From the NCBI RefSeq assembly GCF_030646015.1, contig NZ_JAUSLT010000036.1:1-64000 (forward strand): 64,000 nt of DNA. The letters are read 5' to 3'. Positions 7,745 through 16,656 of this stretch are shown here, piece by piece. Under the pieces are notes generated by a model that worked only from the letters and a program-made list of their open reading frames with translations, searched no databases and was not told the origin of the DNA. The number at the start of each line of letters is the position of its first letter. The stretch's first letter is position 1. Position numbers and translations under genes: made by a program. The DNA comes from Bradyrhizobium sp. GTDB taxonomy: Bacteria; Pseudomonadota; Alphaproteobacteria; Rhizobiales; Xanthobacteraceae.

Positions 7745-8674
7745 ATGCTTCGCGTCGTCGTCCTGGGCGCCGCGGCAGGTGGTGGCGTTCCGCAGTGGAA
7801 TTGCGGATGTCCGGTTTGCCGGGCCGCAAGAAGCGAGCATCCCGAGCTCCAGAGCACCCAGGCCTCGATCGCGATCAGCGCCGACGGCGAACACTGGTTC
7901 CTGATCAATGCCTCTCCCGATCTGCGCCAGCAACTGATTGCGACACCGCAGCTTCATCCCAGGGCCGGAAAACTGCGTCACAGCCCGATATCGGGCGTGA
8001 TCCTGACCAATGGCGAGATCGATGCCGTGGCGGGCCTGCTGTCGATGCGCGAGGGCTCGCCATTCACGATCTACGCCCACAGCCGGGTGCTTTCGATCCT
8101 GGGAGATAACAGCGTCTTCAACGTGCTCAACGCGAAGAACGTGAGGCGCCAGCCGATCGAACTGGACACAATTTTCGAGCCGACGCTGCCCGACGGCGCG
8201 CCGTCCGGGATCGAAATCCTGCCGTTTGCCGCTCCCGGCAAGGGCGCCTGGTATCTGGAGGGCAAGGCCCATCCAGCGGGTAATGACAGCGCAGGCGACA
8301 CGCTCGGGCTACGAATCGGCGACAAGGCAACGGGCAAGTATTTCTATTTCCTCGCCGCCTGCGCCGATGTGACCGACGACCTCAAATCCAGGCTTGCCGG
8401 CGCGCCCCTGATCTTCTTCGATGGCACGGTGTGGCGCGACGACGAGTTGATCGTGGCCGGCCTCGGCACCAAGACCGGGCAAGGCATGGGACATATCGCC
8501 ATGTCGGGCGAGCGCGGCGCGATCGAAGCCTTGTCGGGCCTCAATATCGGCCGCAAAGTGTTTCTGCACATCAACAATTCCAACCCGGCGCTGCTGCACG
8601 ATTCCGCCGAACGCCAACAAGCCGAGCGCGCGGGCTGGCAAATCCCCGCCGATGGAACGGAGATTACGCTGTGA
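7745..8674 (+). CDS. pqqB: PQQ biosynthesis protein PqqB
   Basis: The 309-residue protein has the metallo-beta-lactamase fold of PqqB, an iron-dependent hydroxylase that acts on the Glu-Tyr dipeptide during PQQ formation. It opens MLRVVVLGAAAGGGVPQWNC followed by GCPVC, the N-terminal cysteine cluster of the family. It contains LINASPDLRQQL and TGQGMGHIAMSGE, both typical. The start at 7745 follows GGGAGGCGAATC, a good ribosome binding site. Its stop overlaps the pqqC start (GTGA). Confidence 0.96.
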   Translation: MLRVVVLGAAAGGGVPQWNCGCPVCRAARSEHPELQSTQASIAISADGEHWFLINASPDLRQQLIATPQLHPRAGKLRHSPISGVILTNGEIDAVAGLLSMREGSPFTIYAHSRVLSILGDNSVFNVLNAKNVRRQPIELDTIFEPTLPDGAPSGIEILPFAAPGKGAWYLEGKAHPAGNDSAGDTLGLRIGDKATGKYFYFLAACADVTDDLKSRLAGAPLIFFDGTVWRDDELIVAGLGTKTGQGMGHIAMSGERGAIEALSGLNIGRKVFLHINNSNPALLHDSAERQQAERAGWQIPADGTEITL

Positions 8675-9450
8675 ACGCAATAACCCTGAACGGGATGACA
8701 GCCTTCTCGCTCGCCGGCAGCGCGCCGCTCAACAGTGCCGACGAACTGGAAGCAGCCTTTCGCCACATCGGCGCGACCCGCTACCACAATCTGCATCCGT
8801 TTCACCGGCTACTGCACGGCGGCAAACTCAACAAGGGCCAGGTGCAGGCCTGGGCGCTGAACCGCTACTATTACCAGAGCACCATTCCGATCAAGGACGC
8901 GGTGGTGATCTCGCGCTTCCGCGACCGCGCCATCCGCATGGAATGGCGGCACCGGATCGAGGACCATGACGGAGACGTCGGCACCGAGGGCGGCATCGAG
9001 CGCTGGCTGAAGCTGACCGAGGGACTCGGGCTCGACAACGCCTACGTGGAATCCACCGAGGGCATCTTGCCGGCGACGCGCTTCGCGGTGGAGGCCTATG
9101 TGCATTTCGTTCGCGACAAGAGCCCGCTGGAGGCCATCGCCTCGTCGCTGACGGAACTGTTCGCGCCGAACCTGCACGAAGAGCGCATTTCGGGCATGCT
9201 GGCGCATTACGATTTCGTCAATCCCGACACCATGAGCTATTTCAGCCGGCGCCTGACCCAGGCGCCGCGCGACGCCGGCTTTGCGCTGGAGTACGTCAGG
9301 GAACACGCCACGACGCCGGCCGAGCGCGCGGTAGTCTGCAATGCGCTGATCTTCAAGACCAATGTGCTATGGGTTCAGCTAGATGCGCTGTATCATGCCT
9401 ATGTCGATGGCCACATACCGCCGGGGGCATTTGTTCCCAAAGCCGGCTAG
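8671..9450 (+). CDS. pqqC: Pyrroloquinoline-quinone synthase PqqC
   Basis: PqqC catalyses the last step, ring closure and eight-electron oxidation of AHQQ to PQQ, without a cofactor. Family blocks include YHNLHPFHRLLHGGKL, QVQAWALNRYYYQ, DHDGDVGTEGGIERWL and FAPNLHEERI. The start chosen is GTG at 8671, overlapping the pqqB stop (GTGA), giving 259 residues. An ATG at 8695 (MTAFSLAGSAP) would give 251 and cannot be excluded. It is followed by pqqD after 9 bases. Confidence 0.95.
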   Translation: MNAITLNGMTAFSLAGSAPLNSADELEAAFRHIGATRYHNLHPFHRLLHGGKLNKGQVQAWALNRYYYQSTIPIKDAVVISRFRDRAIRMEWRHRIEDHDGDVGTEGGIERWLKLTEGLGLDNAYVESTEGILPATRFAVEAYVHFVRDKSPLEAIASSLTELFAPNLHEERISGMLAHYDFVNPDTMSYFSRRLTQAPRDAGFALEYVREHATTPAERAVVCNALIFKTNVLWVQLDALYHAYVDGHIPPGAFVPKAG

Positions 9451-9459
9451 AGACGAGAC

Positions 9460-9777
9460 ATGGCAACCCCGCGTAACCGCAACATCAGCGTCAGCGAGAC
9501 CAGCAGGCCGGTTCTGCCGCGGCATGCCAGACTGAAGTTCGATGAAACGCGAAAGGTCTGGGTCATTCTGGCGCCGGAGCGGGTGCTGGCGCCGGACGAA
9601 ATCGCGGTGGAAGTGCTGCAGCTGTGTGACGGCGTTCGCAGCGTCGCCGACATGGTCGACCACCTCGCCGCCAAGTATTCCGCCGAACGCGAGGCGATAG
9701 CCACCGACGTCATCGCCATGCTGCAGGACCTGGCCGACAAGGGATTTTTGACGGAAGCACGCGAGAAGACCGCATGA
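9460..9777 (+). CDS. pqqD: PqqA-binding chaperone PqqD
   Basis: The 105-residue protein is the RiPP-recognition-element prototype PqqD, which binds PqqA and presents it to PqqE. Typical blocks are RPVLPRHARLKFDETRKVW, LAPERVLAPDEIAVEVLQLCDG and DVIAMLQDLADKGFL, covering the winged-helix-like core. Its stop overlaps the pqqE start (ATGA), consistent with a stoichiometric PqqD-PqqE complex. Confidence 0.95.
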   Translation: MATPRNRNISVSETSRPVLPRHARLKFDETRKVWVILAPERVLAPDEIAVEVLQLCDGVRSVADMVDHLAAKYSAEREAIATDVIAMLQDLADKGFLTEAREKTA

Positions 9778-10982
9778 GTCCGACGCTGACAGATGCCGGC
9801 GTAGCGGCCAGCGACCCCCACGACGGGCTCGCGGTGCTGGAGGCGCGCGGCTCGACCGCGGAGACGTTTGGCATTCCGCTCGCGGTGCTCGCCGAGCTGA
9901 CGCATCGCTGTCCGCTGCAGTGTCCCTATTGCTCCAATCCGGTCGAACTCGACCGCGGCGGCAGCGAACTCACGACCGATGAATGGAAGAAGGTCCTCAC
10001 CGAGCTTGCGCAAATCGGCGTGCTGCAGATCCATTTTTCCGGCGGCGAACCAACCGCGCGCAAGGATCTGGTCGAACTGGTGCAACACGCCAGCGATGTC
10101 GGGCTGTACTCCAATCTCATCACGTCGGCGGTGTTGCTGACCCGCGAAAAATTGTCTGCGCTGGCCGATGCCGGGCTGTGCCACGTGCAGATCAGCTTTC
10201 AGGGCAACGAGCCCATGGTGGCCGACCGCGTCGCCGGCCTGAAGAACGCGCATCAGAAGAAGATCGAGGTGGCGCGGTGGACCCGCGAACTGGATCTGCC
10301 GCTGACCGTCAACGCAGTAATGCACCGGCAAAACCTGCATCAACTCGCCGACATCATCCAGATGGCGGTCGATCTCGACGCCGACCGGCTCGAGGTCGCC
10401 AACGTGCAATATTACGGCTGGGCGCTGAAGAACCGCGCGGCGCTGATGCCGACGCTGGAGCAGATCGAGGAGACCAGCCGCATCGTCGAGGAAGCCGAGG
10501 CGAGGCTGAAAGGCATCCTCGCCATCGATTATGTGGTGCCGGATTATTATGCGCTGCGGCCGAAGAAGTGCATGGGCGGCTGGGGCCGGCAGTTCTTCAA
10601 CATCTCGCCCGCGGGAAAAGTCCTGCCCTGCCACGCCGCCGAGTCGATCACCGGGCTTGAATTCGAAAGCGTGCGATCCAATCATTCGATCGCCTGGATC
10701 TGGCAGAACTCCGAGGCCTTCAACCGCTATCGCGGCACCGGCTGGATGAAGGAGCCGTGCAAGAGCTGCGAGTTCCGGGAGATCGATTTCGGCGGCTGCC
10801 GCTGCCAGGCTTTTGCCCTCACCGGCGATGCCGGCAATACCGACCCGGCCTGCACGCTGTCGCCGATGCATGAGCAGATTTTCAAGCAGGCCGAGTTGGA
10901 GTCCGCGACCGGCGGCGACCGTTTCATCTACCGCAATTTCGCCGGGGGAACGCCCGAGACCGGCGGCGACCATGGCGCCTGA
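9774..10982 (+). CDS. pqqE: PqqA peptide cyclase PqqE (radical SAM)
   Basis: This 402-residue radical S-adenosylmethionine enzyme joins Glu16 and Tyr20 of PqqA by a carbon-carbon bond. The SAM-cluster cysteines are Cys46, Cys50 and Cys53 in RCPLQCPYCS, followed by the SAM-binding FSGGEPTARKD. The C-terminal SPASM region contains CMGGWGRQFFNISP, LPCHAAE, CKSCEFRE and CRCQAF, giving the cysteines for auxiliary Fe-S clusters. The gene overlaps pqqD by 4 bases and the following hydrolase gene by 11. Confidence 0.97.
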   Translation: MSPTLTDAGVAASDPHDGLAVLEARGSTAETFGIPLAVLAELTHRCPLQCPYCSNPVELDRGGSELTTDEWKKVLTELAQIGVLQIHFSGGEPTARKDLVELVQHASDVGLYSNLITSAVLLTREKLSALADAGLCHVQISFQGNEPMVADRVAGLKNAHQKKIEVARWTRELDLPLTVNAVMHRQNLHQLADIIQMAVDLDADRLEVANVQYYGWALKNRAALMPTLEQIEETSRIVEEAEARLKGILAIDYVVPDYYALRPKKCMGGWGRQFFNISPAGKVLPCHAAESITGLEFESVRSNHSIAWIWQNSEAFNRYRGTGWMKEPCKSCEFREIDFGGCRCQAFALTGDAGNTDPACTLSPMHEQIFKQAELESATGGDRFIYRNFAGGTPETGGDHGA

Positions 10983-11961
10983 CGCCGAAGCGGGCAAAGC
11001 CGGCAGCCATCGCTCCGATCCCTTCGCCTCGCTGACGTCGGAGTTGCTGTCCGTCGGCGACGGCCACGAGATCCATGTCGAAAGCGTCGGCCGCGCAGAT
11101 GGTATTCCCGCGGTCTATCTGCATGGCGGCCCCGGCAGCGGCTGCCAGGCCGACCATCGGCGGCTGTTCGATCCCGAGCGCTTCCACGCAGTGCTGTTCG
11201 ACCAGCGCGGCGCCGGGCGAAGCCGCCCAAAAGGCCGCCGCGAGAACAACACGCTGCCGCATCTGATCGCCGACATGGAGCTGATCCGCGAGAAATTCGG
11301 GTTTCAGCGCTGGATGATCGTGGGCGGATCCTGGGGCGCGACGCTGGCGCTGGCCTATGCGCAGACGCATCCCGACCGGGTCACCGGCATCGTGTTGCGC
11401 GCGACCTTTCTCGGCAGCCGCCGGGAGCTGGAAGGCGCCTTCCTCGATGCGCTGCCGCGCCTGCATCCCGGTCTCTCCGAAGATTTTTTAGGCGCGCTGC
11501 CGCCCGAGGATCGCGAAAAACCGCTGGATGCCTACTTCCGCCGTATCCTTGACTCCGATCCGGCGGTGCACGGCCCCGCCGCCCGCGCCTGGGGCGACAC
11601 CGAACGCATTCTTTCGGAACACACCTCGTCGAGGGTCCGGCTCGATCTCAATGCGCTGAACTCGACCCGTGCACTGCCCTCGACACCGTTCATGGAAGCG
11701 CATTATTTTCGGAACGACTGCTTCATGCGACCCGGTCAGCTTCTCAGCGAGGCTAGCCGGCTCGAAGGCATTCCCGGCATCATCGTGCAAGGCCGCTATG
11801 ATTTGCTGTGTCCGCCTGCGACTTCGCATGCGCTGGCCGCCGCATGGCGCGGGTCTGAAATCCGCATCGTCGAAGGCGCCGGCCACTCGTTGTACGATCC
11901 CGGCGTGCGGGACGCCGTGATGAAGGCGATCGCGGATCTGGCTTCCATCATCAAGCGATAA
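10972..11961 (+). CDS. pip: Proline iminopeptidase-like alpha/beta hydrolase
   Basis: The 329-residue protein fits peptidase family S33. It has the oxyanion region YLHGGPGSGC, the DQRGAGRS block, the nucleophile Ser120 in VGGSWGATLALA, the acid in GRYDLLCPP and the base in GAGHSLYDPG. Such enzymes remove N-terminal proline, and some act on other small peptides or esters. The start at 10972 lies inside the end of pqqE (11-base overlap), so it is cotranslated with the PQQ operon. A role in trimming PqqA after cross-linking is an attractive inference, since PQQ synthesis needs proteases and no M16-type pqqF/pqqG is present here. Confidence 0.88.
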   Translation: MAPDAEAGKAGSHRSDPFASLTSELLSVGDGHEIHVESVGRADGIPAVYLHGGPGSGCQADHRRLFDPERFHAVLFDQRGAGRSRPKGRRENNTLPHLIADMELIREKFGFQRWMIVGGSWGATLALAYAQTHPDRVTGIVLRATFLGSRRELEGAFLDALPRLHPGLSEDFLGALPPEDREKPLDAYFRRILDSDPAVHGPAARAWGDTERILSEHTSSRVRLDLNALNSTRALPSTPFMEAHYFRNDCFMRPGQLLSEASRLEGIPGIIVQGRYDLLCPPATSHALAAAWRGSEIRIVEGAGHSLYDPGVRDAVMKAIADLASIIKR

Positions 11962-11973
11962 GGACAAGCTGAA

Positions 11974-12639
11974 ATGCCGCTCGCCGGAAAGGGAATGCTG
12001 CTGACGTCGATGGACATCGACCCATCCGACGAGGCCGAGTTCAACCGCTGGTACGACCGCGAGCATCTCGAGGAGCGCGTCGCGATTCCCGGCTTCCTCG
12101 AGGCCAGGCGCTATGTCGCCCATGACGGCCAGCCGAAATATCTCAGCCTCTATTCCACCGAAACCTTCGAGGTGCTCGACAGCCCGGCCTATCGCACGGC
12201 GCTGGCCAACCAGACCGCCTGGTCGAAGGCGAACATCGCGCGCTTCAGGAACATGATCCGCGCGGTCGCGCACATTACGATCAGCCGCGGCCAGGGCCGG
12301 GGCGCCGCACTCGGCATCGTGCGCCTGCGTCCCGTGGACAAGGATAGGTTGCGTACCGCACTGCGGGATCAACTCGAACCCGGGAAGCTGGACGGAATTA
12401 TCTCGATGCACCTGCTCGAAAGCGATGCTTCGTTGTCCAAACCGATCACCGACGATCCCTCGGCCGCCAATCCCGGCGCGGGCGACTGGTTCGTGCTGAT
12501 CGACGGTACGGATGTGACAGCGGTGTCGGCAGCCATCACCGCGCGCCTGGGCGATGCCGCGGTCAAATCCGCCGTGATCTCGACCGGTCTCTATTGTCTG
12601 ATGTGGGACCTGGCGAAGAGCGACCTCCCGACGATTTGA
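11974..12639 (+). CDS. Conserved protein, dimeric alpha/beta-barrel type
   Basis: The 221-residue protein shows two halves. The first resembles ferredoxin-like dimeric barrel proteins (MLLTSMDIDPSDEAEFNRWY, REHLEERVAIPGFLEARRY). The second has a weaker repeat of the pattern (MHLLESDAS, DWFVLIDGTDVTAV). Family membership near EthD/DUF4286-type proteins is likely but not certain, and the function is unknown. It follows the hydrolase by 12 bases with AAGGACAAGCTGAA before the ATG, so it is probably the last gene of the pqq transcript. Confidence 0.72.
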   Translation: MPLAGKGMLLTSMDIDPSDEAEFNRWYDREHLEERVAIPGFLEARRYVAHDGQPKYLSLYSTETFEVLDSPAYRTALANQTAWSKANIARFRNMIRAVAHITISRGQGRGAALGIVRLRPVDKDRLRTALRDQLEPGKLDGIISMHLLESDASLSKPITDDPSAANPGAGDWFVLIDGTDVTAVSAAITARLGDAAVKSAVISTGLYCLMWDLAKSDLPTI

Positions 12640-12774
12640 ACGTCGCATGAACCGCTTTGCGCATGTTGCACTGCCGCAATAACGGCAACGTTATGGCGTT
12701 CGACTAATGAAGGCGGGTGGTGAGACAAATTTGCCTTTGTGCACGCTCTGGAATGCCTCTAATAAGGTAAGCCT

Positions 12775-12810
12775 ATGATGCAATTCAATAACCGCAAGAG
12801 CGCCGACTGA
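12775..12810 (+). other. Possible 11-codon leader peptide
   Basis: An AAGG motif at 12764-12767 precedes an ATG at 12775 that opens MMQFNNRKSAD and a stop. It lies 58 bases upstream of the oxidoreductase operon. The sequence gives no repeated regulatory codon, so a leader role is only a guess. Confidence 0.2.
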
Positions 12811-12868
12811 GCGTTCGCAGGCAAAGATAAGGCCGCGCCGTCCTTGAAGCCGCGCGGACAAGGTAGGA

Positions 12869-14668
12869 ATGAAACCGACTGATATTTCGGCGCCGGACTA
12901 CTTCCATAAAGTGGTCGATTGCCAATGGGCCTGTCCTGCGCATACGCCCGTTCCAGAATACATCCGTTTGATTGCTGAAGGCCGCTACAGCGACGCCTAC
13001 ATGATCAATTGGAGATCCAACGTGTTTCCGGGGATTCTCGGACGCACCTGCGATCGCCCGTGCGAGCCGGCCTGCCGCCGCGGCCGCGTCGAGGATACGC
13101 CGGTCGCGATCTGCCGGTTGAAGCGCGTCGCCGCCGATTTCAAGGACGACGTCAAGCACCGCATGCCGAAGCTATCCGCGAAAAACGGCAAGCGTATCGC
13201 GATCGTCGGCGGCGGCCCCGCCTCGCTGACGGTGGCCCGAGACCTTGCGCCGCTCGGCTATCACTGCACCGTGTTCGATTCCGATCCCAAGGCCGGCGGC
13301 ATGATGCGGACGCAGATTCCGAAATTCCGGCTGCCGGATTCGGTGATCGACGAGGAAACCGACTACATCCTCAATCTCGGCATCGACTTCAAAGGCGGCC
13401 ACCGCATCGACAGCCTGAAGCAGTTGCTCACCGAAAACTTCGACGCGGTCTTCGTCGGCTCCGGCGCGCCGCGTGGCCGCGAGCTGGAAATTCCCGGCCG
13501 CAAGGAAGCCGCCGCCAATATTCACATCGGCATCGAATGGCTCGCCTCGGTCTCGTTCGAGCATGTGAGCAAGATCGGCAAGCGCGTCATCGTGCTCGGC
13601 GGCGGCAACACCGCGATGGATTGCTGCCGCACCGCGCGGCGGCTCGGCGGCGAAGACGTCAAGGTGGTCGTGCGTTCCGGCTTCGAGGAAATGAAGGCCA
13701 GCCCCTGGGAGAAGGAAGACGCCCTCCATGAGGACATTCCGATCCTCAATTTCATGGTGCCGGTCGCCTTCGTCCATGACAACGGCAAGCTCACCGGTGT
13801 CACCTTCCAGAAGGTGAAGGCGGAATACGACGCCAACGGCCGCCGCAACCTGGTGCCGGCGGGCGAAGCGGACGAGACGATCAACTGCGACGACGTATTG
13901 GTGGCGGTCGGCCAGGAGAATGCCTTCCCCTGGATCGAGCGCGACTGCGGCGTCGAATTCGACAAGTGGAACATGCCCAAGGTCGACGCCAGGACTTTCG
14001 TATCGACCAATCCGAAGGTGTTCTTCGGCGGCGACGCTGCTTTCGGCCCGAAGAACATCATCTGGGCGGTGGCGCACGGCCACGACGCCGCGCTGTCGAT
14101 CCACAAGATGCTGTCCGGCGAGGATATCACCGAACGGCCGCTGCCCGAGGTGACCATCTCCTCGCAGAAGATGGGCATCCACGAGTGGAGCTACGACAAC
14201 GACATCTCCGTCGACAAGCGCTACAAGGTGCCGCATCGCGACAAGGTGATCGCGCTGAAGGACATCCGCGCCGAAGTCGAACTCGGCTATGACGTCAAGC
14301 TCGCGCTCGGCGAAGCCCACCGCTGCCTGAACTGCGACGTTCAGACCGTGTTCGCGGCCCCCTTGTGCATCGAATGCGACGCCTGCGTCGATATCTGTCC
14401 GATGGACTGCATCACCTTCACCCAGAACGGCGAGGAAGAAGATCTGCGGACCCGGCTGAAGGCGCCCTCACCGCATCCGGATCAGGACCTTTATGTCGCC
14501 GACGGCCTCAAGACCGGACGCGTCATGGTCAAGGACGAAGACGTCTGCTTGCACTGCGGCCTGTGCGCCGAACGCTGTCCCACCGGCGCCTGGGACATGC
14601 AGAAATACCTCATCGATATGACTCACGCAGGAACATCATGTCCGTCCAAAGCCCGATCAGCAGCGTAA
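12869..14668 (+). CDS. FAD-dependent NAD(P)-linked oxidoreductase with two [4Fe-4S] clusters
   Basis: This 599-residue protein is built like the small subunit of glutamate synthase plus a ferredoxin tail. An N-terminal cysteine domain (RTCDRPCEPACRRGRVED) is followed by the FAD motif AIVGGGPASLTVARDLA, the NAD(P) motif VIVLGGGNTAMDCCRTARR and the second FAD block VFFGGDAAFGP. The C-terminal clusters are CIECDACVDICP and CLHCGLCAERCP. It probably passes electrons between the downstream 2-oxoacid oxidoreductase and NAD(P). A clear AAGGTAGGA precedes the ATG. Its 3' end overlaps the alpha-subunit gene by 31 bases. Confidence 0.9.
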   Translation: MKPTDISAPDYFHKVVDCQWACPAHTPVPEYIRLIAEGRYSDAYMINWRSNVFPGILGRTCDRPCEPACRRGRVEDTPVAICRLKRVAADFKDDVKHRMPKLSAKNGKRIAIVGGGPASLTVARDLAPLGYHCTVFDSDPKAGGMMRTQIPKFRLPDSVIDEETDYILNLGIDFKGGHRIDSLKQLLTENFDAVFVGSGAPRGRELEIPGRKEAAANIHIGIEWLASVSFEHVSKIGKRVIVLGGGNTAMDCCRTARRLGGEDVKVVVRSGFEEMKASPWEKEDALHEDIPILNFMVPVAFVHDNGKLTGVTFQKVKAEYDANGRRNLVPAGEADETINCDDVLVAVGQENAFPWIERDCGVEFDKWNMPKVDARTFVSTNPKVFFGGDAAFGPKNIIWAVAHGHDAALSIHKMLSGEDITERPLPEVTISSQKMGIHEWSYDNDISVDKRYKVPHRDKVIALKDIRAEVELGYDVKLALGEAHRCLNCDVQTVFAAPLCIECDACVDICPMDCITFTQNGEEEDLRTRLKAPSPHPDQDLYVADGLKTGRVMVKDEDVCLHCGLCAERCPTGAWDMQKYLIDMTHAGTSCPSKARSAA

Positions 14669-16488
14669 ACGACTTCGTCGTCCGCTTCGCCAACGTCAAC
14701 GGCTCGGGGTCGGCGAGCGCCAACGAAATGTTCGCGCGCTCGATCCTGCGCCACGGCGTACCGGTCAGCCCGCGCAACGTCTTCCCGTCCAACATCCAGG
14801 GCCTGCCGACCTGGTACGAGGTGCGGGTGACCGAGGATGGCCATCTCGGCGCCCGCGGCGGCGTCGACATGATGGTGGCGATGAACCCGCAGACCTGGGA
14901 CAAGGACATCGCCGCGATCGAGCCCGGCGGTTACCTGTTCTACGATTCGACCAAGCCGATGCCTGCGTCGAAATTCCGGGCCGACATTACCGTGATCGGC
15001 GTACCGCTGACCGCCATCACCAACTCGACCTATACCGATCCGCGCCAGCGCCAGCTGTTCAAGAACATCATCTATCTCGGCGCGATGTGCGCCCTGCTCG
15101 ACATGGACCCGAAGCTGGTCGAGCAGCTGATCGGCGAGCAGTACAAGGGCAAGGAGAAGCTCTTGTCCTCGAACATCCACGCGCTGCATCTCGGCCGCGA
15201 CTGGGCGCTGCAGAACCTGAAATGCCCGATCGGCCTGCGCGTCAAGAAGGCCGACAAGGTCGGCGACCGCATCTTCATCGAAGGCAACAGCGCGGCTGCC
15301 CTCGGCGCGGTCTATGGCGGCGCCACCGTGTGCGCCTGGTATCCGATCACGCCGTCGTCGTCGGTGGCCGACGCTTTCACCAGTCACTGCAAGAAGCTGC
15401 GCCACGACCCCGTCACCGGCAAGGCGAAATACGCCATCGTGCAGGGCGAGGACGAACTGGCCTCGATCGGCATCGTGATCGGCGCATCCTGGAATGGCGC
15501 CCGCGCCTTCACCGCCACTTCAGGACCCGGCATATCGCTGATGACGGAATTCATCGGCCTGTCCTATTTCGCCGAGATTCCGGCTGTGATCATGAATGTG
15601 CAGCGCGCCGGTCCCTCGACCGGCATGCCGACGCGAACCCAGCAATGCGACATCATCGCCTGCGCCTATGCCTCGCATGGCGACACCAAGCATGTGCTGC
15701 TGTTTCCGGAAGACCCGGCCGAAGCCTTCGAATTCGCGGCGCACGCCTTCGATCTCGCCGAGCGGCTGCAGACCACGATCTTCCTCATGCTCGATCTCGA
15801 CATCGGCATGAACCACCGCCTGTCGCGTCCACTGAAGTGGGACGACGCCAGGCAATACGACCGCGGCAAGGTGATGACGGCGGAGATGCTGGATGAACCC
15901 GGCCGCGACTTCGGGCGCTATCTCGACGTCGACGGCGACGGCATCCCGTACCGCACCTATCCGGGCACCCACCCGACCAAGGGCTCGTTCTTCACCCGCG
16001 GCACCTCGCGTAACCGCTACGCGATCTACTCCGAGGAAGGTCCTGTTTATGCCGACAACATGCAGCGGCTGGTGCGCAAGTTCGAAACCGCCCAGGACAT
16101 GGTGCCGCGGCCGCTGCAGGCCAACGCCGCCAAGCCGACAAAATACGGCGTGATCTATTTCGGCTCCACCGCGCCGGCGATGGACGAGGCGATCGGGATC
16201 CTGGAATCGCGCGGGCATCAGCTCGACCGCTTGAGGATCCGCGCCTTCCCGTTCCATTCCAGTGTCGCCAGCTTCATCGCCGACCACGACTTCGTCTATG
16301 TGGTCGAGCAGAACCGCGATGCGCAGCTTCGCTCATTGATCGTCAACGAGAACGGCATCGATCCGGTCCGGCTGATCCCGATCCTGCATTATGACGGCAC
16401 GCCGATTACCGCGCGCTTCATCGCCGGCGCGATCGGCGACCACCAGGACCAACTCAAGGTGACCCCGCTCCGCAAGGTGAAGTCATGA
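14638..16488 (+). CDS. 2-oxoacid:acceptor oxidoreductase, alpha subunit (gamma-alpha fusion)
   Basis: The 616-residue protein joins a gamma-type domain (residues about 10-200; NEMFARSILRHGVPVSPRN, GHLGARGGVDMM) to the pyrimidine-binding alpha domain (CAWYPITPSSSVADAF, GEDELASIGIVIGAS, ATSGPGISLMTEFIGL). This is the layout of KorA-type 2-oxoglutarate:ferredoxin oxidoreductases, which release CO2 and form an acyl-CoA. The C-terminal third (YVVEQNRDAQLRSL) is the usual transketolase-C-like region. The substrate could be 2-oxoglutarate or another 2-oxoacid; sequence alone does not decide. The stop codon sits in a 16-base sequence repeated at the start of the next gene. Confidence 0.88.
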   Translation: MSVQSPISSVNDFVVRFANVNGSGSASANEMFARSILRHGVPVSPRNVFPSNIQGLPTWYEVRVTEDGHLGARGGVDMMVAMNPQTWDKDIAAIEPGGYLFYDSTKPMPASKFRADITVIGVPLTAITNSTYTDPRQRQLFKNIIYLGAMCALLDMDPKLVEQLIGEQYKGKEKLLSSNIHALHLGRDWALQNLKCPIGLRVKKADKVGDRIFIEGNSAAALGAVYGGATVCAWYPITPSSSVADAFTSHCKKLRHDPVTGKAKYAIVQGEDELASIGIVIGASWNGARAFTATSGPGISLMTEFIGLSYFAEIPAVIMNVQRAGPSTGMPTRTQQCDIIACAYASHGDTKHVLLFPEDPAEAFEFAAHAFDLAERLQTTIFLMLDLDIGMNHRLSRPLKWDDARQYDRGKVMTAEMLDEPGRDFGRYLDVDGDGIPYRTYPGTHPTKGSFFTRGTSRNRYAIYSEEGPVYADNMQRLVRKFETAQDMVPRPLQANAAKPTKYGVIYFGSTAPAMDEAIGILESRGHQLDRLRIRAFPFHSSVASFIADHDFVYVVEQNRDAQLRSLIVNENGIDPVRLIPILHYDGTPITARFIAGAIGDHQDQLKVTPLRKVKS

Positions 16489-16489
16489 C

Positions 16490-16645
16490 GGCAAAGCAAC
16501 AAGTTTCGAGGCTGTCACCTCTCCCCGCGCGCGGGGAGAGGTCGGATTGCGCAGCAATCCGGGTGAGGGGGACTCTCGGCACATTCGACTCGCTGAGACC
16601 CCCCTCACCCCGACCCTCTCCCCGCAAGCGGGGAGAGGGAGCAGA
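16490..16645. repeat. Palindromic repeat insertion between alpha and beta subunit genes
   Basis: The block carries CCTCTCCCCGCGCGCGGGGA and GGATTGCGCAGCAATCC palindromes, then GGTGAGGGGG paired with CCCCCTCACC, and ends in a second CTCTCCCCGC/GCGGGGAGAG palindrome. It belongs to the same family as 3236-3347. It is bracketed by the 16-base direct repeat AAGGTGAAGTCATGAC at 16474-16489 and 16646-16661, which contains both the upstream stop and the downstream start codon. Confidence 0.8.
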
Positions 16646-16656
16646 AAGGTGAAGTC

